Position numbers and translations under genes: made by a program
Shown: piece by piece, positions 16,446 through 25,686 of the stretch
Layout: the number at the start of each line of letters is the position of its first letter
Position numbering within the stretch: position 1 is the first letter of the stretch
Notes under the pieces: generated by a model
What the model was told of the DNA's origin: nothing
Databases searched by the model: none
Seen by the model: only the letters and a program-made list of their open reading frames with translations
Source: Methylomicrobium sp. wino1
GTDB lineage: Bacteria > Pseudomonadota > Gammaproteobacteria > Methylococcales > Methylomonadaceae
Assembly: GCF_003932755.1 (NCBI RefSeq)
Contig: NZ_CP024202.1
Span: forward strand, 3,534,001-3,598,000
Reading direction: 5' to 3'
DNA: 64,000 bases

Positions 16446-17153
16446 ATGACTCAATTATCCCGTGAACACGCATTGCGCATCGCATTGGCATCGCGCGTTT
16501 TGCCCGGCGTCGATGTGCCGACGCTGATTGGCATTCTGCACGACAAGGTCGGCTCTCCCTTGGATGGCGACAAGCTCAAGGCGATCACCGTGACCAATCT
16601 TAAAACCGGTATCGGAAGTCTCGATGGGGAGGAAGACGGCGAAGATATCGGAATCGGCCTAGCCAATATAAAATTGGCGGTACGCTATTTGTGGGGCGGG
16701 GAAGGCGAGGACGAAAATCTGCCGGAAATCATACCTTACCGAGACGGCGATCTGTCGGAATCGATTCGAATCGCGGTAGCGTCGAATTCCGGCGTTACCC
16801 TAAACGGTCATTTCGGTTCCTGCATCCGTTTTTTGATTTACCAATTGTCCCGCCATGAATACCGTTTGATCGATATTCGCTCGACCGTCGAAGCAGACGG
16901 TTCCGACGATAAAAATCTGTTTCGCGCAAATTTAATCAAAGATTGCCATGTGCTGTTCGTACAATCGATCGGCGGACCAGCCGCCGCGAAAGTGATCCGT
17001 GCCGACGTCTATCCGATAAAAGTACCGAAGGTTATCGAAGCCCCTGAAAAACTTGCCGAGTTTCAAAAGGTGTTTGATGCACCGCCGCCCTGGCTGGCAA
17101 AAGCGCTGGGCCGCAGTGCCGAAGAGCGTAAGCGCTTTAAGGCCGATGCATAA
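16446..17153 (+). CDS. nafY: NafY-like FeMo-co carrier
   Basis: 235 residues. The N-terminal ~100 residues match the helical NafY N domain (LSREHALRIALASRVLPGVD, LIGILHDKVG); the C-terminal part is the dinitrogenase iron-molybdenum cofactor domain also found in NifX and NifB (RIAVASNSGVTLNGHFGSC, CHVLFVQSIGGPAAAKVIR). NafY binds FeMo-co and apo-dinitrogenase and helps insertion. The tail is basic. A bare NifX or VnfY relative is less likely because the N domain is present. Confidence 0.88.
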   Translation: MTQLSREHALRIALASRVLPGVDVPTLIGILHDKVGSPLDGDKLKAITVTNLKTGIGSLDGEEDGEDIGIGLANIKLAVRYLWGGEGEDENLPEIIPYRDGDLSESIRIAVASNSGVTLNGHFGSCIRFLIYQLSRHEYRLIDIRSTVEADGSDDKNLFRANLIKDCHVLFVQSIGGPAAAKVIRADVYPIKVPKVIEAPEKLAEFQKVFDAPPPWLAKALGRSAEERKRFKADA

Positions 17154-17219
17154 AAAACCGGATAGCTTGGGTTAATTCGCCGCTTCAAAGGGTTCCTTTA
17201 GTCCTTGGTGGCCGTTTGT

Positions 17220-17455
17220 AAATTGTATACTCATCGTAGATCAAAATTCGGCACCGGGGTGACCGTCAAAGGACGCAGTGAACCCAGCACCTAAATTATC
17301 TAAGACAATTAACCATAGCCAATGGGCTATGGAATTTAGGTGCTGGGTGAATACGTCCATGTAGGCTCTATGCCAGCATCCATGCTGGCAAAGCCTTTGC
17401 CGATCACCCCGGTGCCTCCTTAAGCATCGCCGAAATTTGAAGTGCGAAAGGTATA
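17220..17455. repeat. MITE-like repeat family A, copy 1, interrupted by the 65-bp element B
   Basis: The ends carry an inverted GCACCGGGGTGA (17251-17262) / TCACCCCGGTGC (17404-17415). Outer sequence reads ACTCATCGTAGATCAAAATT at the left and CATCGCCGAAATTTGAAGTG at the right. The reverse complement occurs at 59041-59178 without element B. It occupies nearly all of the nafY-draG gap. Confidence 0.75.
17283..17347. mobile_element. 65-bp palindromic mini-element B, copy 1
   Basis: Begins CCCAGCACCTAAATT and ends AATTTAGGTGCTGGG, a perfect 15-bp terminal inverted repeat, with an internal CCATAGCC/GGCTATGG stem. It is flanked by the direct repeat TGAA (17279-17282 and 17348-17351). The related repeat at 59041-59178 has a single TTCA at the same place, i.e. 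an empty site. Confidence 0.8.
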
Positions 17456-17505
17456 TCGAGATGCCCGGCTGTCCTCATAGGTTATGCGCAGGTTTAAAGG
17501 ACGGG

Positions 17506-18390
17506 TTAAAGAAATTGCGCAATATCGATTAGTTCATTTGTTTGGGTATATATGGCCGCGGAGACTTTGGCTTCCAAACGGTCCAGCCAACGCTTAGGAA
17601 TGTTTTGCACGCCGTATCGCGCGCCTGCCAGCATTCCCGCCAGCGCGCCGGTCGTATCGGCATCGCCGCCCTGATTGACAGTTGTGGTCAGGCAGGATTC
17701 GAAGTCATCGGTGTTGAAAAAATAATACAACACTGTTTGTACGGTATCGACAATATAGGCCGATGACTTGCCGGAATAAGGTCGATAAGCGAATTCCGGA
17801 TATTCGGAAATCAGGTTTTCTGCCGTGCGATAACAGGCATCGACGGTTTGACCGTTGAGCAATTGTCCGGTCATACGCCCGAGGGCCAAGGTCGCCGCAT
17901 CGGATAAGGGGTGGTTATGCGTGATGCGGCTTTGCAGCAGGCTCCATTCAATAAAATAATCCGGACGCTTGATCGTCGCCAGCACGACCGGCAGGTTGCG
18001 CATGCATGCGCCGTTGCCGGCATCGTCTTCGCGCGGCGGGCCTGACAATTCCCCTGTTTTTCGGTAGCGTTCGAGTCCCCGTTTGCAGGTATTGCCGATA
18101 TCGGGCGGGTCGGATTCGAGCCAAGCAACGAAATTGTCCGCGACCGCTTTTAGGTTCAAGCCTTTATGATCGATAATCGCTTGCCCCAGCGCAAGTGACA
18201 TTTGCGTGTCGTCGGTGACTTGACCGGGTTCGAGCGCTAGCCAGCCGCCGCCGATGATGTCACAGTGCACGCCATAACGCCGTTGAATTTGTTTCGAAGA
18301 CATAAACTCGACTGTCGCACCAAGCGCATCGCCGCAGGCAAAACCGAGATAGGCTCCCAATGCTTTGTCTAGTAAAGACTCGCTAATCAT
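17506..18390 (-). CDS. draG: ADP-ribosyl-dinitrogenase-reductase glycohydrolase DraG
   Basis: 294 residues. Removes ADP-ribose from the NifH arginine to reactivate nitrogenase. ADP-ribosylglycohydrolase fold with Mn-binding residues in DDTQMSLALG and NQGGDADTTGALAGMLAGA, plus GAYLGFACGDALGATVEF at the start and HNHPLSDAA in the middle. It follows draT by 13 bases, downstream of nifL-nifA on the same strand, so the four genes probably form one operon. Confidence 0.95.
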   Translation of the reverse strand: MISESLLDKALGAYLGFACGDALGATVEFMSSKQIQRRYGVHCDIIGGGWLALEPGQVTDDTQMSLALGQAIIDHKGLNLKAVADNFVAWLESDPPDIGNTCKRGLERYRKTGELSGPPREDDAGNGACMRNLPVVLATIKRPDYFIEWSLLQSRITHNHPLSDAATLALGRMTGQLLNGQTVDACYRTAENLISEYPEFAYRPYSGKSSAYIVDTVQTVLYYFFNTDDFESCLTTTVNQGGDADTTGALAGMLAGARYGVQNIPKRWLDRLEAKVSAAIYTQTNELIDIAQFL

Positions 18391-18403
18391 TTTTTCCTTT
18401 CCT

Positions 18404-19210
18404 TCAATAACTTACCCGGACCCGGTAAGCGCCGCCGATCGCCAAATATTCCGCTTCGCCGCGCAAGGCATGGCGGGGGAGCAGGTCGTTAAAAAAAATT
18501 AATTTTACCACCGGCACTTCGGTCTTCAGAATGTAAGCGCCGAATTCGCCGGCGGTGCTCGGCCTGTCGGTAAACGAAACCAGATTGTTAAAGCGTACTA
18601 TTTTTTCTTGTTTGTTTTCATGCCGGATGATGCAATTGTCCAGCGTGTCGACGCCGCGATACAAAGTTTTATGGCTTTTCACCGGAATGCGGAATCGTTC
18701 TATGATCCATTGGCAATATTCGTAGAGTAGGTCCAATTGCATATAGATGCAGTTATTGTGATAACGGCTGTTCATCTTTTCTTCGATGTAGCCGATCCAG
18801 GCTTTCGTGCCGAAGCCGGTGATGAGTTGCTTGTGATAGGAAGGAAACAAGCCGAATCGGCTTTCGATCCAACCTTTGAAAACCGCGGCCTGTGCATTGT
18901 TCGAATCCATTCCCCAGTCTTGTATCAAGCGCAGATAGCTATTGCGGTAACGTCTTCCGCCGGTTGCATCGTCCGCTAAACGCTGCTCGGAATCGAAACC
19001 GAATACGACGCACATATAGTCTTGAAATAGGCTTCCGCATGCCTCGGGCGTCGGTTGTTTCGCCAAGAGTTCGAATAGGCCTGAGGCAGCTTCGCGGGTA
19101 CCTGCGATATGTAGCGGTTTGGGATGTTCGTTAAAGATAGCGCTGGCAATACACTCGGTCGACAGGCCGGTAAGATTTGTACTGTGGCAATATTCGGCAA
19201 TGGTCGGCAT
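18404..19210 (-). CDS. draT: NAD+-dinitrogen-reductase ADP-ribosyltransferase DraT
   Basis: 268 residues. Transfers ADP-ribose from NAD to NifH when ammonium or low energy stops fixation. Recognised by family features: STNLTGLSTECIASAIFNEH, GSLFQDYMCVVFGF, SYLRLIQDWGMDSN, KTLYRGVD and FTDRPSTAGEFGAYILKTEV. It starts 41 bases after the nifA stop. In Rhodospirillum and Azospirillum draTG lies near nifH; here it follows nifLA. Confidence 0.93.
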   Translation of the reverse strand: MPTIAEYCHSTNLTGLSTECIASAIFNEHPKPLHIAGTREAASGLFELLAKQPTPEACGSLFQDYMCVVFGFDSEQRLADDATGGRRYRNSYLRLIQDWGMDSNNAQAAVFKGWIESRFGLFPSYHKQLITGFGTKAWIGYIEEKMNSRYHNNCIYMQLDLLYEYCQWIIERFRIPVKSHKTLYRGVDTLDNCIIRHENKQEKIVRFNNLVSFTDRPSTAGEFGAYILKTEVPVVKLIFFNDLLPRHALRGEAEYLAIGGAYRVRVSY

Positions 19211-19251
19211 CGGTTATGCAAAAGGGATTTTGCTTGTTTCGTTAGCCGAAT

Positions 19252-20778
19252 TCAAATCTGCTTCACATGAATCTTGAGCGTTTGTATTCGGTAAGCGATT
19301 TGTCTCGGCGTCATGTCGAGCAGACGCGCCGCTTTGGCTTGTACCCAGCCGCTTTGTTCGAGTGCGGCGATGACGCGTTCGCGTTCGTCCAGATTTTCAT
19401 CGAGTAAATCCATGCTACGGATAGGTTGCGGCGCCAGCGTGATGCCGATTTCGCTTTCCAAACCGGTGCCGGCGATCACTTCGCGGTCGATGATGTCGTC
19501 CCGGCTCATGATCGCGGCGCGTTCGAGCCGGTTTTCCAATTCCCTGACATTGCCGGGCCAATAATGTTTCATCAAAATGCGTATCGCGCTTTCTTTGATT
19601 TCAAGCGGCCGTCCGCCCTGTTGTTTGGAAATACGCTTGAGTAAAAATTGTGCCAATTCGGGAATATCTTCGATACGTTCGCGTAGCGCCGGCATATTAA
19701 TCGGCATGACATTTAGCCGGTAATACAAGTCCTCGCGAAACCGTCCTTCGGCGACCTCTTCTTCAAGATTGCGGTTCGTTGCGGCAATTACCCGTACATG
19801 CACTTTTAAGGTTTTGACGCCGCCGACACGTTCGAATTCGCCTTCCTGTAGTACCCGTAATAGCTTGGCTTGGAACGAGGCCGAAATTTCGCCGATTTCG
19901 TCGAGAAACAGCGTGCCGTTGTCGGCGAGTTCGAAACGGCCTTTACGTTGGCCGATCGCGCCGCTAAACGCACCTTTTTCGTGGCCGAACAGTTCGGATT
20001 CGAGCAAGGTGTCGGGCAGGGCCGCACAATTCAATTTCAAAAACGGGCCGTTGGCGCAGGCGGAGTTGAAATGAATCGCACTGGCGACGACTTCCTTACC
20101 GGTGCCGGACTCGCCGCGGATCAGCACGGTCGTGTTCCATTTTGCAACCTGCCGGATGATATCGAATACTTTTAGCATCGGTTCGGAGTGTCCGATGATG
20201 TTTTCAAAGCGGTAGTTTTTGACCAGTTCCTGTTTCAGATAATCGCGTTCGTTGGTCAATTGATCTTGTTTCCGCTCGATTGCTCTGAGCGAATTGACGC
20301 TTTGTGCTATTAAGTTCGCGACCATCTCGAGAAAACGGGCCTTTTCGCCGAGAAAATCCGCATCGGCCGGTTGCGCGGCCAGGATGCCGACGACTTCGCC
20401 TTGGTCTACGGACAACGGAGAACCAATGAAGGGAAGGTCGGGATTGTACAAGCCTAACCGGCTCAAGAAACGAGGTTCGTCGGCGATCCTATCGACCAAG
20501 ATTGTGCAGCCTTCATCCAGAATCGCGCCGACCAGACCTTCTCCGGGTTGATAGCGCACCGACTTATCGATGTTGTCGCCATACACTTCGCAGATGCTCA
20601 TGCTGTCGTCATCGACTTCACGCAATGTGATCATGCCGAAATGCAGGCCATTGTGTTTATGCAGTATTTCAAGGATACCGCTCAATTTATCGCGTAAATC
20701 TCGGGTGCTGTTCAACAGTTGGCTGACTAGAAACAGCGTATCGAGTTCGGATTCGACCAATAGCAGGCGTTCGGACAT
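19252..20778 (-). CDS. nifA: NifA, sigma-54-dependent activator of nif genes
   Basis: 508 residues. N-terminal GAF domain (~20-185), AAA+ domain (Walker A GESGTGKE, Walker B LFLDEIGEI, arginine fingers near RFREDLYYRLNV) and a C-terminal Fis-type helix-turn-helix (AAARLLDM-like KAARLLDMTPRQIAYRI). There is no Cys-x4-Cys linker, so it is of the NifL-controlled, not intrinsically oxygen-sensitive, kind. The sigma-54 contact loop reads GAFSGA rather than GAFTGA. ATG is 3 bases after the nifL stop. Confidence 0.96.
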   Translation of the reverse strand: MSERLLLVESELDTLFLVSQLLNSTRDLRDKLSGILEILHKHNGLHFGMITLREVDDDSMSICEVYGDNIDKSVRYQPGEGLVGAILDEGCTILVDRIADEPRFLSRLGLYNPDLPFIGSPLSVDQGEVVGILAAQPADADFLGEKARFLEMVANLIAQSVNSLRAIERKQDQLTNERDYLKQELVKNYRFENIIGHSEPMLKVFDIIRQVAKWNTTVLIRGESGTGKEVVASAIHFNSACANGPFLKLNCAALPDTLLESELFGHEKGAFSGAIGQRKGRFELADNGTLFLDEIGEISASFQAKLLRVLQEGEFERVGGVKTLKVHVRVIAATNRNLEEEVAEGRFREDLYYRLNVMPINMPALRERIEDIPELAQFLLKRISKQQGGRPLEIKESAIRILMKHYWPGNVRELENRLERAAIMSRDDIIDREVIAGTGLESEIGITLAPQPIRSMDLLDENLDERERVIAALEQSGWVQAKAARLLDMTPRQIAYRIQTLKIHVKQI

Positions 20779-20781
20779 GAC

Positions 20782-22446
20782 TTATCGTTTGGTTTTAGCG
20801 TTTCGATAGATTGGAAAACCGATTTTGAATCGGCAGCCTTGATGGTAATCCGGATCGATTTCTATGCTGGCTTTGTGTTGATTGACGATTTCCTGAACCA
20901 TGACCAAACCCATCCCGGCCTTGATCGTGCCCATCGGACGGGTCGTGTAAAAAGGTTCGAATACTTTGATGCGCTGGTCTGCAGGGATGCCGGGGCCGGT
21001 ATCTTCAATCGAGACATTGACTCGTTCTTTGTCGACATGCGTTGCAATGGCGATCGAACGATCGCGGCTACCGGCGCGGTTCATCGCTTCTATCGCGTTA
21101 TCGATCAATTGTTTGAACAGCATGCGCAGCTTGTTTTCCGACCCTAATACCGAAGGTAGCGTCGAACTGGGCCGCCAATCGATCACGATGCCGTTGGCTA
21201 ACAGTTTATAGCTGCTCAACTCCACGACTTCATGCAGTATTTGATTCAAATTGAGCGGAATCACCGCGGTTTCGGGTATTTCAGGAACGCATCGCTGCAA
21301 GGTTTCCAGAGTTTCTCCGCCTCTCGCGCCGACTTGTTCGAGCAGTTCTTTTAACGGTTGGTTTATTGCATCGTTTCGGCGGCTCATGATGTTGATTGCC
21401 GCACCAATTTGATTCAACGGTTGCTTAATCTGGTGCATCGCACCAAGTAAGGTCTCCCGGATGCTGCGGATTTGTTCTTCCTCGGCCAGGATGGTGCGCA
21501 GGTTCTGCAGATGCAACTCTTCCTGTTGGCGGCGTTGTTGCGTGATGTCGCTGAAACTTAACAGTAAATAGTCTTTGGTTTCGTCGGAAAAAAATGCGTC
21601 GGCGCCGGTCTCCTTTTCGGAGAACCAGTTACCGGAGCATGCGTACCAACGTGTACCGTGCTTACCGATGCTTTCGATTCGAATCTCTCTGTTGACGAAA
21701 CCGGGTTCTTTACGGCCCGCGTATTGCCATAGATCGCCCTTGTCCTGGCGTAATAACTGCAAAAAAAACAACACAGGTTCGGTCAAACCCAGATCGCTGA
21801 TCAACATTTTATAGACTTGGTTATCCAAGACGACCTGATCGTTTTTGTCGATCACGACCATTGCGACTGGCGATGCATTGATCACCGATTCGATCAATTG
21901 CTTCTGGTTGAGTAACTTTTGTTCCGCAGCGTATGACTGGGTAATATCCCGGTGCATGCCGATGTAGTGCGTGATTTTGCCCTGTTCGTCCTGCATGGGC
22001 GCAATCGTGAGCTCTGCAAGATATGGGGCTCCGTTTTTATTTTTGTTGATCAAACGGCCGCGCCAGATTTTTTTGCGGGTGATCGTGTGCCACAAATCGT
22101 AATAGACCTGGCGGGGTGTCGATTTGGCCGATAACTCGGATTCGTTACGTCCGAGGATTTCTGCGGGACGGTAGCCGGTGGTATCAGTAAATGATTGATT
22201 AATGTAGATAATGTTGGCTTTTTTGTCGGTGATCGAAATGGCGATCGGTACTTGCTCGACAACTTTGATCAATAGAAAAAAGGGGAGCATCTTACCTTGA
22301 CGACTAAACGATTCGATCAAATCCAATAGCTGTTTATCGATCGTCAATGACGGAGCGAATAGTGTCATCATTTGCTCGATATCGTTGGGATGGGTTTCGT
22401 AACCGGGAAGCGTATTGTTCATATCGATCGGTCTCGTAATTTCCAT
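20782..22446 (-). CDS. nifL: NifL, redox- and nitrogen-sensing anti-activator of NifA
   Basis: 554 residues. PAS1 (~65-170) with the flavin-type core SITDKKANIIYINQSFTDTT and GRNESELSA...YYDLW; PAS2 (~195-310); a helical linker with IHQ-like GAMHQIKQPLNQIGAAINIM; and a C-terminal GHKL ATPase domain (DNAIEAMNRAG, DTGPGIP, GMGLVMVQEIV). NifL holds NifA inactive under oxygen or fixed nitrogen. The N-terminus is ~40 residues longer than Azotobacter NifL; ATG 22422 is an alternative start. Neither has a strong ribosome site. Confidence 0.95.
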   Translation of the reverse strand: MEITRPIDMNNTLPGYETHPNDIEQMMTLFAPSLTIDKQLLDLIESFSRQGKMLPFFLLIKVVEQVPIAISITDKKANIIYINQSFTDTTGYRPAEILGRNESELSAKSTPRQVYYDLWHTITRKKIWRGRLINKNKNGAPYLAELTIAPMQDEQGKITHYIGMHRDITQSYAAEQKLLNQKQLIESVINASPVAMVVIDKNDQVVLDNQVYKMLISDLGLTEPVLFFLQLLRQDKGDLWQYAGRKEPGFVNREIRIESIGKHGTRWYACSGNWFSEKETGADAFFSDETKDYLLLSFSDITQQRRQQEELHLQNLRTILAEEEQIRSIRETLLGAMHQIKQPLNQIGAAINIMSRRNDAINQPLKELLEQVGARGGETLETLQRCVPEIPETAVIPLNLNQILHEVVELSSYKLLANGIVIDWRPSSTLPSVLGSENKLRMLFKQLIDNAIEAMNRAGSRDRSIAIATHVDKERVNVSIEDTGPGIPADQRIKVFEPFYTTRPMGTIKAGMGLVMVQEIVNQHKASIEIDPDYHQGCRFKIGFPIYRNAKTKR

Positions 22447-22544
22447 AATAATAAAAAGGGATAAGCAAATTAGAAGCCAAGTTCGATTAGGCTGATAACA
22501 ATCGCCGGATACAAAAATTGGAAGGTAAGGGATACTTTTTTCTA

Positions 22545-22757
22545 CATAAGCATCAAGCTAAGCGCAGTTCCCGTTGCTTCATCGCTATCGGCCGCTTCCG
22601 GCGAGTCTAAGCAGCGTAGCCCGGATGGAGCGCAGCGCAATCCGGGCTACGTGTTTTAACAGGATTAGGTACGCATCGCGCACCTAATCCTGTTACCCAA
22701 GCTGAACCTTGAGAAAGAGCGGATGCGGGTTGGCCGTTTATAGCTTGATGCGTATGG
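22545..22757. repeat. MITE-like repeat, family D copy 2
   Basis: Left end CATAAGCATCAAGCTAA, right end TATAGCTTGATGCGTATGGG, related to 8653-8871. Contains the nested hairpin CGTAGCCCGGAT / ATCCGGGCTACG and a second nested inverted repeat AGGATTAGGT / ACCTAATCCT. It lies in the divergent nifL-rnfA gap, upstream of the rnf NifA site. No gene was found in 22447-22982. Confidence 0.65.
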
Positions 22758-22849
22758 GATGCTTAACCTAGATAGACATTTTGATTACCGGATATAAATA
22801 CTTGGATTTGTAAGCTTTACGACAATGAGGCTCGCGGATTGATGACGAC

Positions 22850-22865
22850 TGTTCAATTTCCAACA
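22850..22865. promoter_or_regulatory. NifA site upstream of rnfA
   Basis: TGTTCAATTTCCAACA is an exact TGT-N10-ACA match, 68 bases before the -24 GG. Confidence 0.7.
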
Positions 22866-22931
22866 GTCGCTCTGATGTCGACGTTATTCATAACCTTGAT
22901 ATTCAGCGTTTTGCAAGCCGGATCGCCGTAT

Positions 22932-22947
22932 TGGCACGTTTGCTGCT
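22932..22947 (+). promoter_or_regulatory. Sigma-54 promoter of the rnf operon
   Basis: TGGCACGTTTGCTGCT has 10 bases between GG and GC; the -24 half is the perfect consensus TGGCACG. Start predicted near 22958, 25 bases before rnfA. Confidence 0.78.
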
Positions 22948-22982
22948 CAGCCGATAGTAAAGGCAATTGGTAAGGTGGAGAA

Positions 22983-23555
22983 ATGGGCGATTATTTCATG
23001 TTGATTCTAGGCACGGCTCTGGTCAACAACGTCGTGTTGGTCAAGTTTCTGGGATTGTGCCCGTTTATGGGAGTCTCCAATAAGCTGGATACGGCGTTGG
23101 GTATGGGCTTGGCGACAACCTTCGTATTGACCTTGGCGGCTTCGGCTGGTTGGGTGTTGGAACACGGGGTATTGATACCGCTCGATATCGGTTTCATGCG
23201 TGTACTGGGTTTCATCTTGGTGATAGCGGCAGTCGTACAGTTCACCGAAATGGTTATTCATAGAACCAGTCCTGTGCTCTATCAGATATTGGGAATATTT
23301 TTGCCTCTTATTACCACGAACTGCGCCGTGCTTGGTGTTGCGTTGCTGAATATTCAATACGATTCGAATTTCTTGCAAAGCGTCATGTTCGGTTTCGGGG
23401 CGGCGTTGGGGTTTACGTTGGTGATGGTTATTTTTGCAGGGTTAAGAGAACGTCTCGCATTAATGGCGGTACCGGTATTGTTCGACGGTACGCCTATCGC
23501 TTTTATAACCGCCGGAATTCTTTCTCTCGCATTCATGGGTTTTGCCGGACTTTAA
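22983..23555 (+). CDS. rnfA: RnfA, membrane subunit of the Rnf complex
   Basis: 190 residues with six membrane segments and family motifs [18 protein letters not shown] and [14 protein letters not shown] (the conserved Cys pair shared with NqrE/RnfE). GGTGGAG precedes ATG. Rnf drives electrons from NADH to ferredoxin using the ion gradient, giving low-potential electrons to nitrogenase. First of rnfABCDGEH. Confidence 0.95.
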   Translation: MGDYFMLILGTALVNNVVLVKFLGLCPFMGVSNKLDTALGMGLATTFVLTLAASAGWVLEHGVLIPLDIGFMRVLGFILVIAAVVQFTEMVIHRTSPVLYQILGIFLPLITTNCAVLGVALLNIQYDSNFLQSVMFGFGAALGFTLVMVIFAGLRERLALMAVPVLFDGTPIAFITAGILSLAFMGFAGL

Positions 23556-23574
23556 AAGCTAGTCAGGGGGCTTT

Positions 23575-24126
23575 ATGTACGTATTATCCGCGATAGCAAG
23601 TTTGGCGACATTGGGTTTAGTCTTGGGCTGGATACTAGCCGTGGCTGCGAAATATCTCAAAGTCGAAAGTAACCCGGTCGTTCAAGAGCTTGAAGCGTTG
23701 ATGCCGGGATCGCAATGCGGGCAATGCGGTTTCCCCGGTTGTAAACCGGCTGCCGAGGCGCTGGCGAAAGGGGAAGCACCGGTAACTCTGTGTCCTCCCG
23801 GCGGCAGTGCCTTGGCGGAGCAATTTGCGGCATTGCTTGGCGTCACGGTTGATTTGAGCGGCTTCGAAGAGCCCGAAATACTTATCGCCAAAGTCAGCGA
23901 AGCGACCTGTACCGGTTGCACGCGCTGTTTCAAAGTGTGTCCAACCGATGCGATCGTCGGCGCGCCGAAGCAAATCCATACCGTAGTTGCCGACGCCTGT
24001 ATCGGATGCCGAAAATGCGTCGATGTGTGTCCGACCGAATGCTTGCAAATGCACCGACCCGAAGTGACCCTGCGTAACTGGCGCTGGCATAAACCTTCCG
24101 GGCAACCGGCGGGAGCGGCGGCATGA
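23575..24126 (+). CDS. rnfB: RnfB, multi-cluster ferredoxin subunit
   Basis: 183 residues. N-terminal membrane anchor (~5-28), then a four-Cys motif (SQCGQCGFPGCKPAAEA ... LCPPGG) and two [4Fe-4S] ferredoxin motifs (CTGCTRCFKVCP and CIGCRKCVDVCP). It is the entry or exit point for ferredoxin electrons. Overlaps rnfC by 4 bases. Confidence 0.95.
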   Translation: MYVLSAIASLATLGLVLGWILAVAAKYLKVESNPVVQELEALMPGSQCGQCGFPGCKPAAEALAKGEAPVTLCPPGGSALAEQFAALLGVTVDLSGFEEPEILIAKVSEATCTGCTRCFKVCPTDAIVGAPKQIHTVVADACIGCRKCVDVCPTECLQMHRPEVTLRNWRWHKPSGQPAGAAA

Positions 24127-25598
24127 TAGCGCTGTTACAGAGTCTGCGCATTCGGGGCGGTATTCACGTCAAGGAGCATAAGCAAGCTACTACCGGACAG
24201 GTTATCGACGATACTTTTCCGTTGCCCGAACGCTTGTATATCCCGCTGCAGCAACACGTCGGAAAACCGGCCGAACCGGTTGTCAGGGTCGGCGATACAG
24301 TTTTCAAAGGACAATTGCTTGCGCACAGTCAAGGGCTGATATCGGCGCCCGTGCATGCTCCGAGTTCGGGTAAGATCGCCGATATCGCCGAATATCCCGC
24401 CCCACATCCGTCCGCACTGCCGATTCGTACGGTGTTCTTGGATACCGACGGTAAAGAAACCGGGCAATCGGGCGAATCGGCGCCCGATCCTTTTATGCTC
24501 GATCCGGAAGAAATCAGTCTTCGGGTCGCTTCGGCCGGCGTGGTCGGCATGGGCGGAGCGACCTTTCCGTCGGCGGTTAAATTGAACTTGGGGCGGCAAA
24601 ACAAAATTCATACGCTATTGATCAACGGCGGCGAATGCGAACCGTATTTGACCTGCGACGACCGCTTGATGCAGGAGAACGCCGCCGAAATCGTCGACGG
24701 CATCCGTATCATGCTACACGGTATGGAAACCGGACGGGCCATGGTCGGCATCGAGGACAATAAACCGGCGGCGTTGCGGGCGATGCGTACCGCCGCGAAC
24801 CTTCATCCGAATATCGAAATTTGCAAAATTCCGACTCGATATCCTATGGGGTGGGACAGGCAATTGATCCGCTATTTGACCGGGAAAGAAGTTCCCGCAG
24901 GCGGACGCTCGACCGATGTGGGCGTGTTGATGCACAATGTCGCGACCGCCTATGCGATTCATCAAGCGATACGTTTCGGCCGGCCTTTAATCGACCGTGT
25001 CGTGACGGTCGCCGGCGGCGCTGTAGCGAATCCGAAAAACGTCAGAGTACCGATCGGTACGTTGATCTCCGAAGTATTGGCTTTTTGCGGTGTCGATGAA
25101 ACGCGAACCGGGCGTTGGGTCATGGGCGGCCCCATGATGGGCGAAGCACTGCCGATCGCCGATGTGCCGGTCGTCAAGGCAACTAGCGGTGTCCTGGCGT
25201 TGACCGAGGCTGAAACCAAACAAGACGAAGAGCAGCCCTGTATCCGGTGCGCAAGATGTATTTCGGTCTGTCCCGCCGGCTTATTGCCGGTCGATATGGC
25301 TAACCGGATTCGTAACAACCGCCTGGAAGCCGCCGTCGACATTGGCCTAAAGGATTGCATCAGTTGCGGTTCGTGCTCCTATGTTTGCCCTTCCAATATT
25401 CCGTTGGTGCACTATTTCAAATACGCGGCCGGAGAATTGGCGGCCAGACAACAGGCCCAACACAAATCTGAACAAACCAAAAAATTGATCGCTGAACGTA
25501 ATAAACGCATGGAACGAATCGAAAGGCAAAAAGCCGAGGAATTAGCCATGGCAAGGGCGACAAAAGAGCGATCCGATCAAGCGGATACCGCAGTTTGA
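24123..25598 (+). CDS. rnfC: RnfC, NADH-binding subunit
   Basis: 491 residues. Barrel-sandwich N-terminus (HVGKPAEPVVRVGDTVFKGQ), NADH/FMN-binding region (GVVGMGGATFPSAVKL, LLINGGECEPYLTCDDRLM, GWDRQLI-like GWDRQLIRYLTG) and two [4Fe-4S] motifs (CIRCARCISVCP, CISCGSCSYVCP). It ends in a charged coiled tail (LIAERNKRMERIERQKAEEL), shorter than the long repeat tail of E. coli RsxC. Confidence 0.95.
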   Translation: MIALLQSLRIRGGIHVKEHKQATTGQVIDDTFPLPERLYIPLQQHVGKPAEPVVRVGDTVFKGQLLAHSQGLISAPVHAPSSGKIADIAEYPAPHPSALPIRTVFLDTDGKETGQSGESAPDPFMLDPEEISLRVASAGVVGMGGATFPSAVKLNLGRQNKIHTLLINGGECEPYLTCDDRLMQENAAEIVDGIRIMLHGMETGRAMVGIEDNKPAALRAMRTAANLHPNIEICKIPTRYPMGWDRQLIRYLTGKEVPAGGRSTDVGVLMHNVATAYAIHQAIRFGRPLIDRVVTVAGGAVANPKNVRVPIGTLISEVLAFCGVDETRTGRWVMGGPMMGEALPIADVPVVKATSGVLALTEAETKQDEEQPCIRCARCISVCPAGLLPVDMANRIRNNRLEAAVDIGLKDCISCGSCSYVCPSNIPLVHYFKYAAGELAARQQAQHKSEQTKKLIAERNKRMERIERQKAEELAMARATKERSDQADTAV

Positions 25599-25686
25599 CT
25601 ACGCGACACCACCATGCATTCATTGCGTCGAACGAAGCCTTGTGCAGTGTCGTTTAACGAATACATTAATCAACCGGGTAAGCGAT

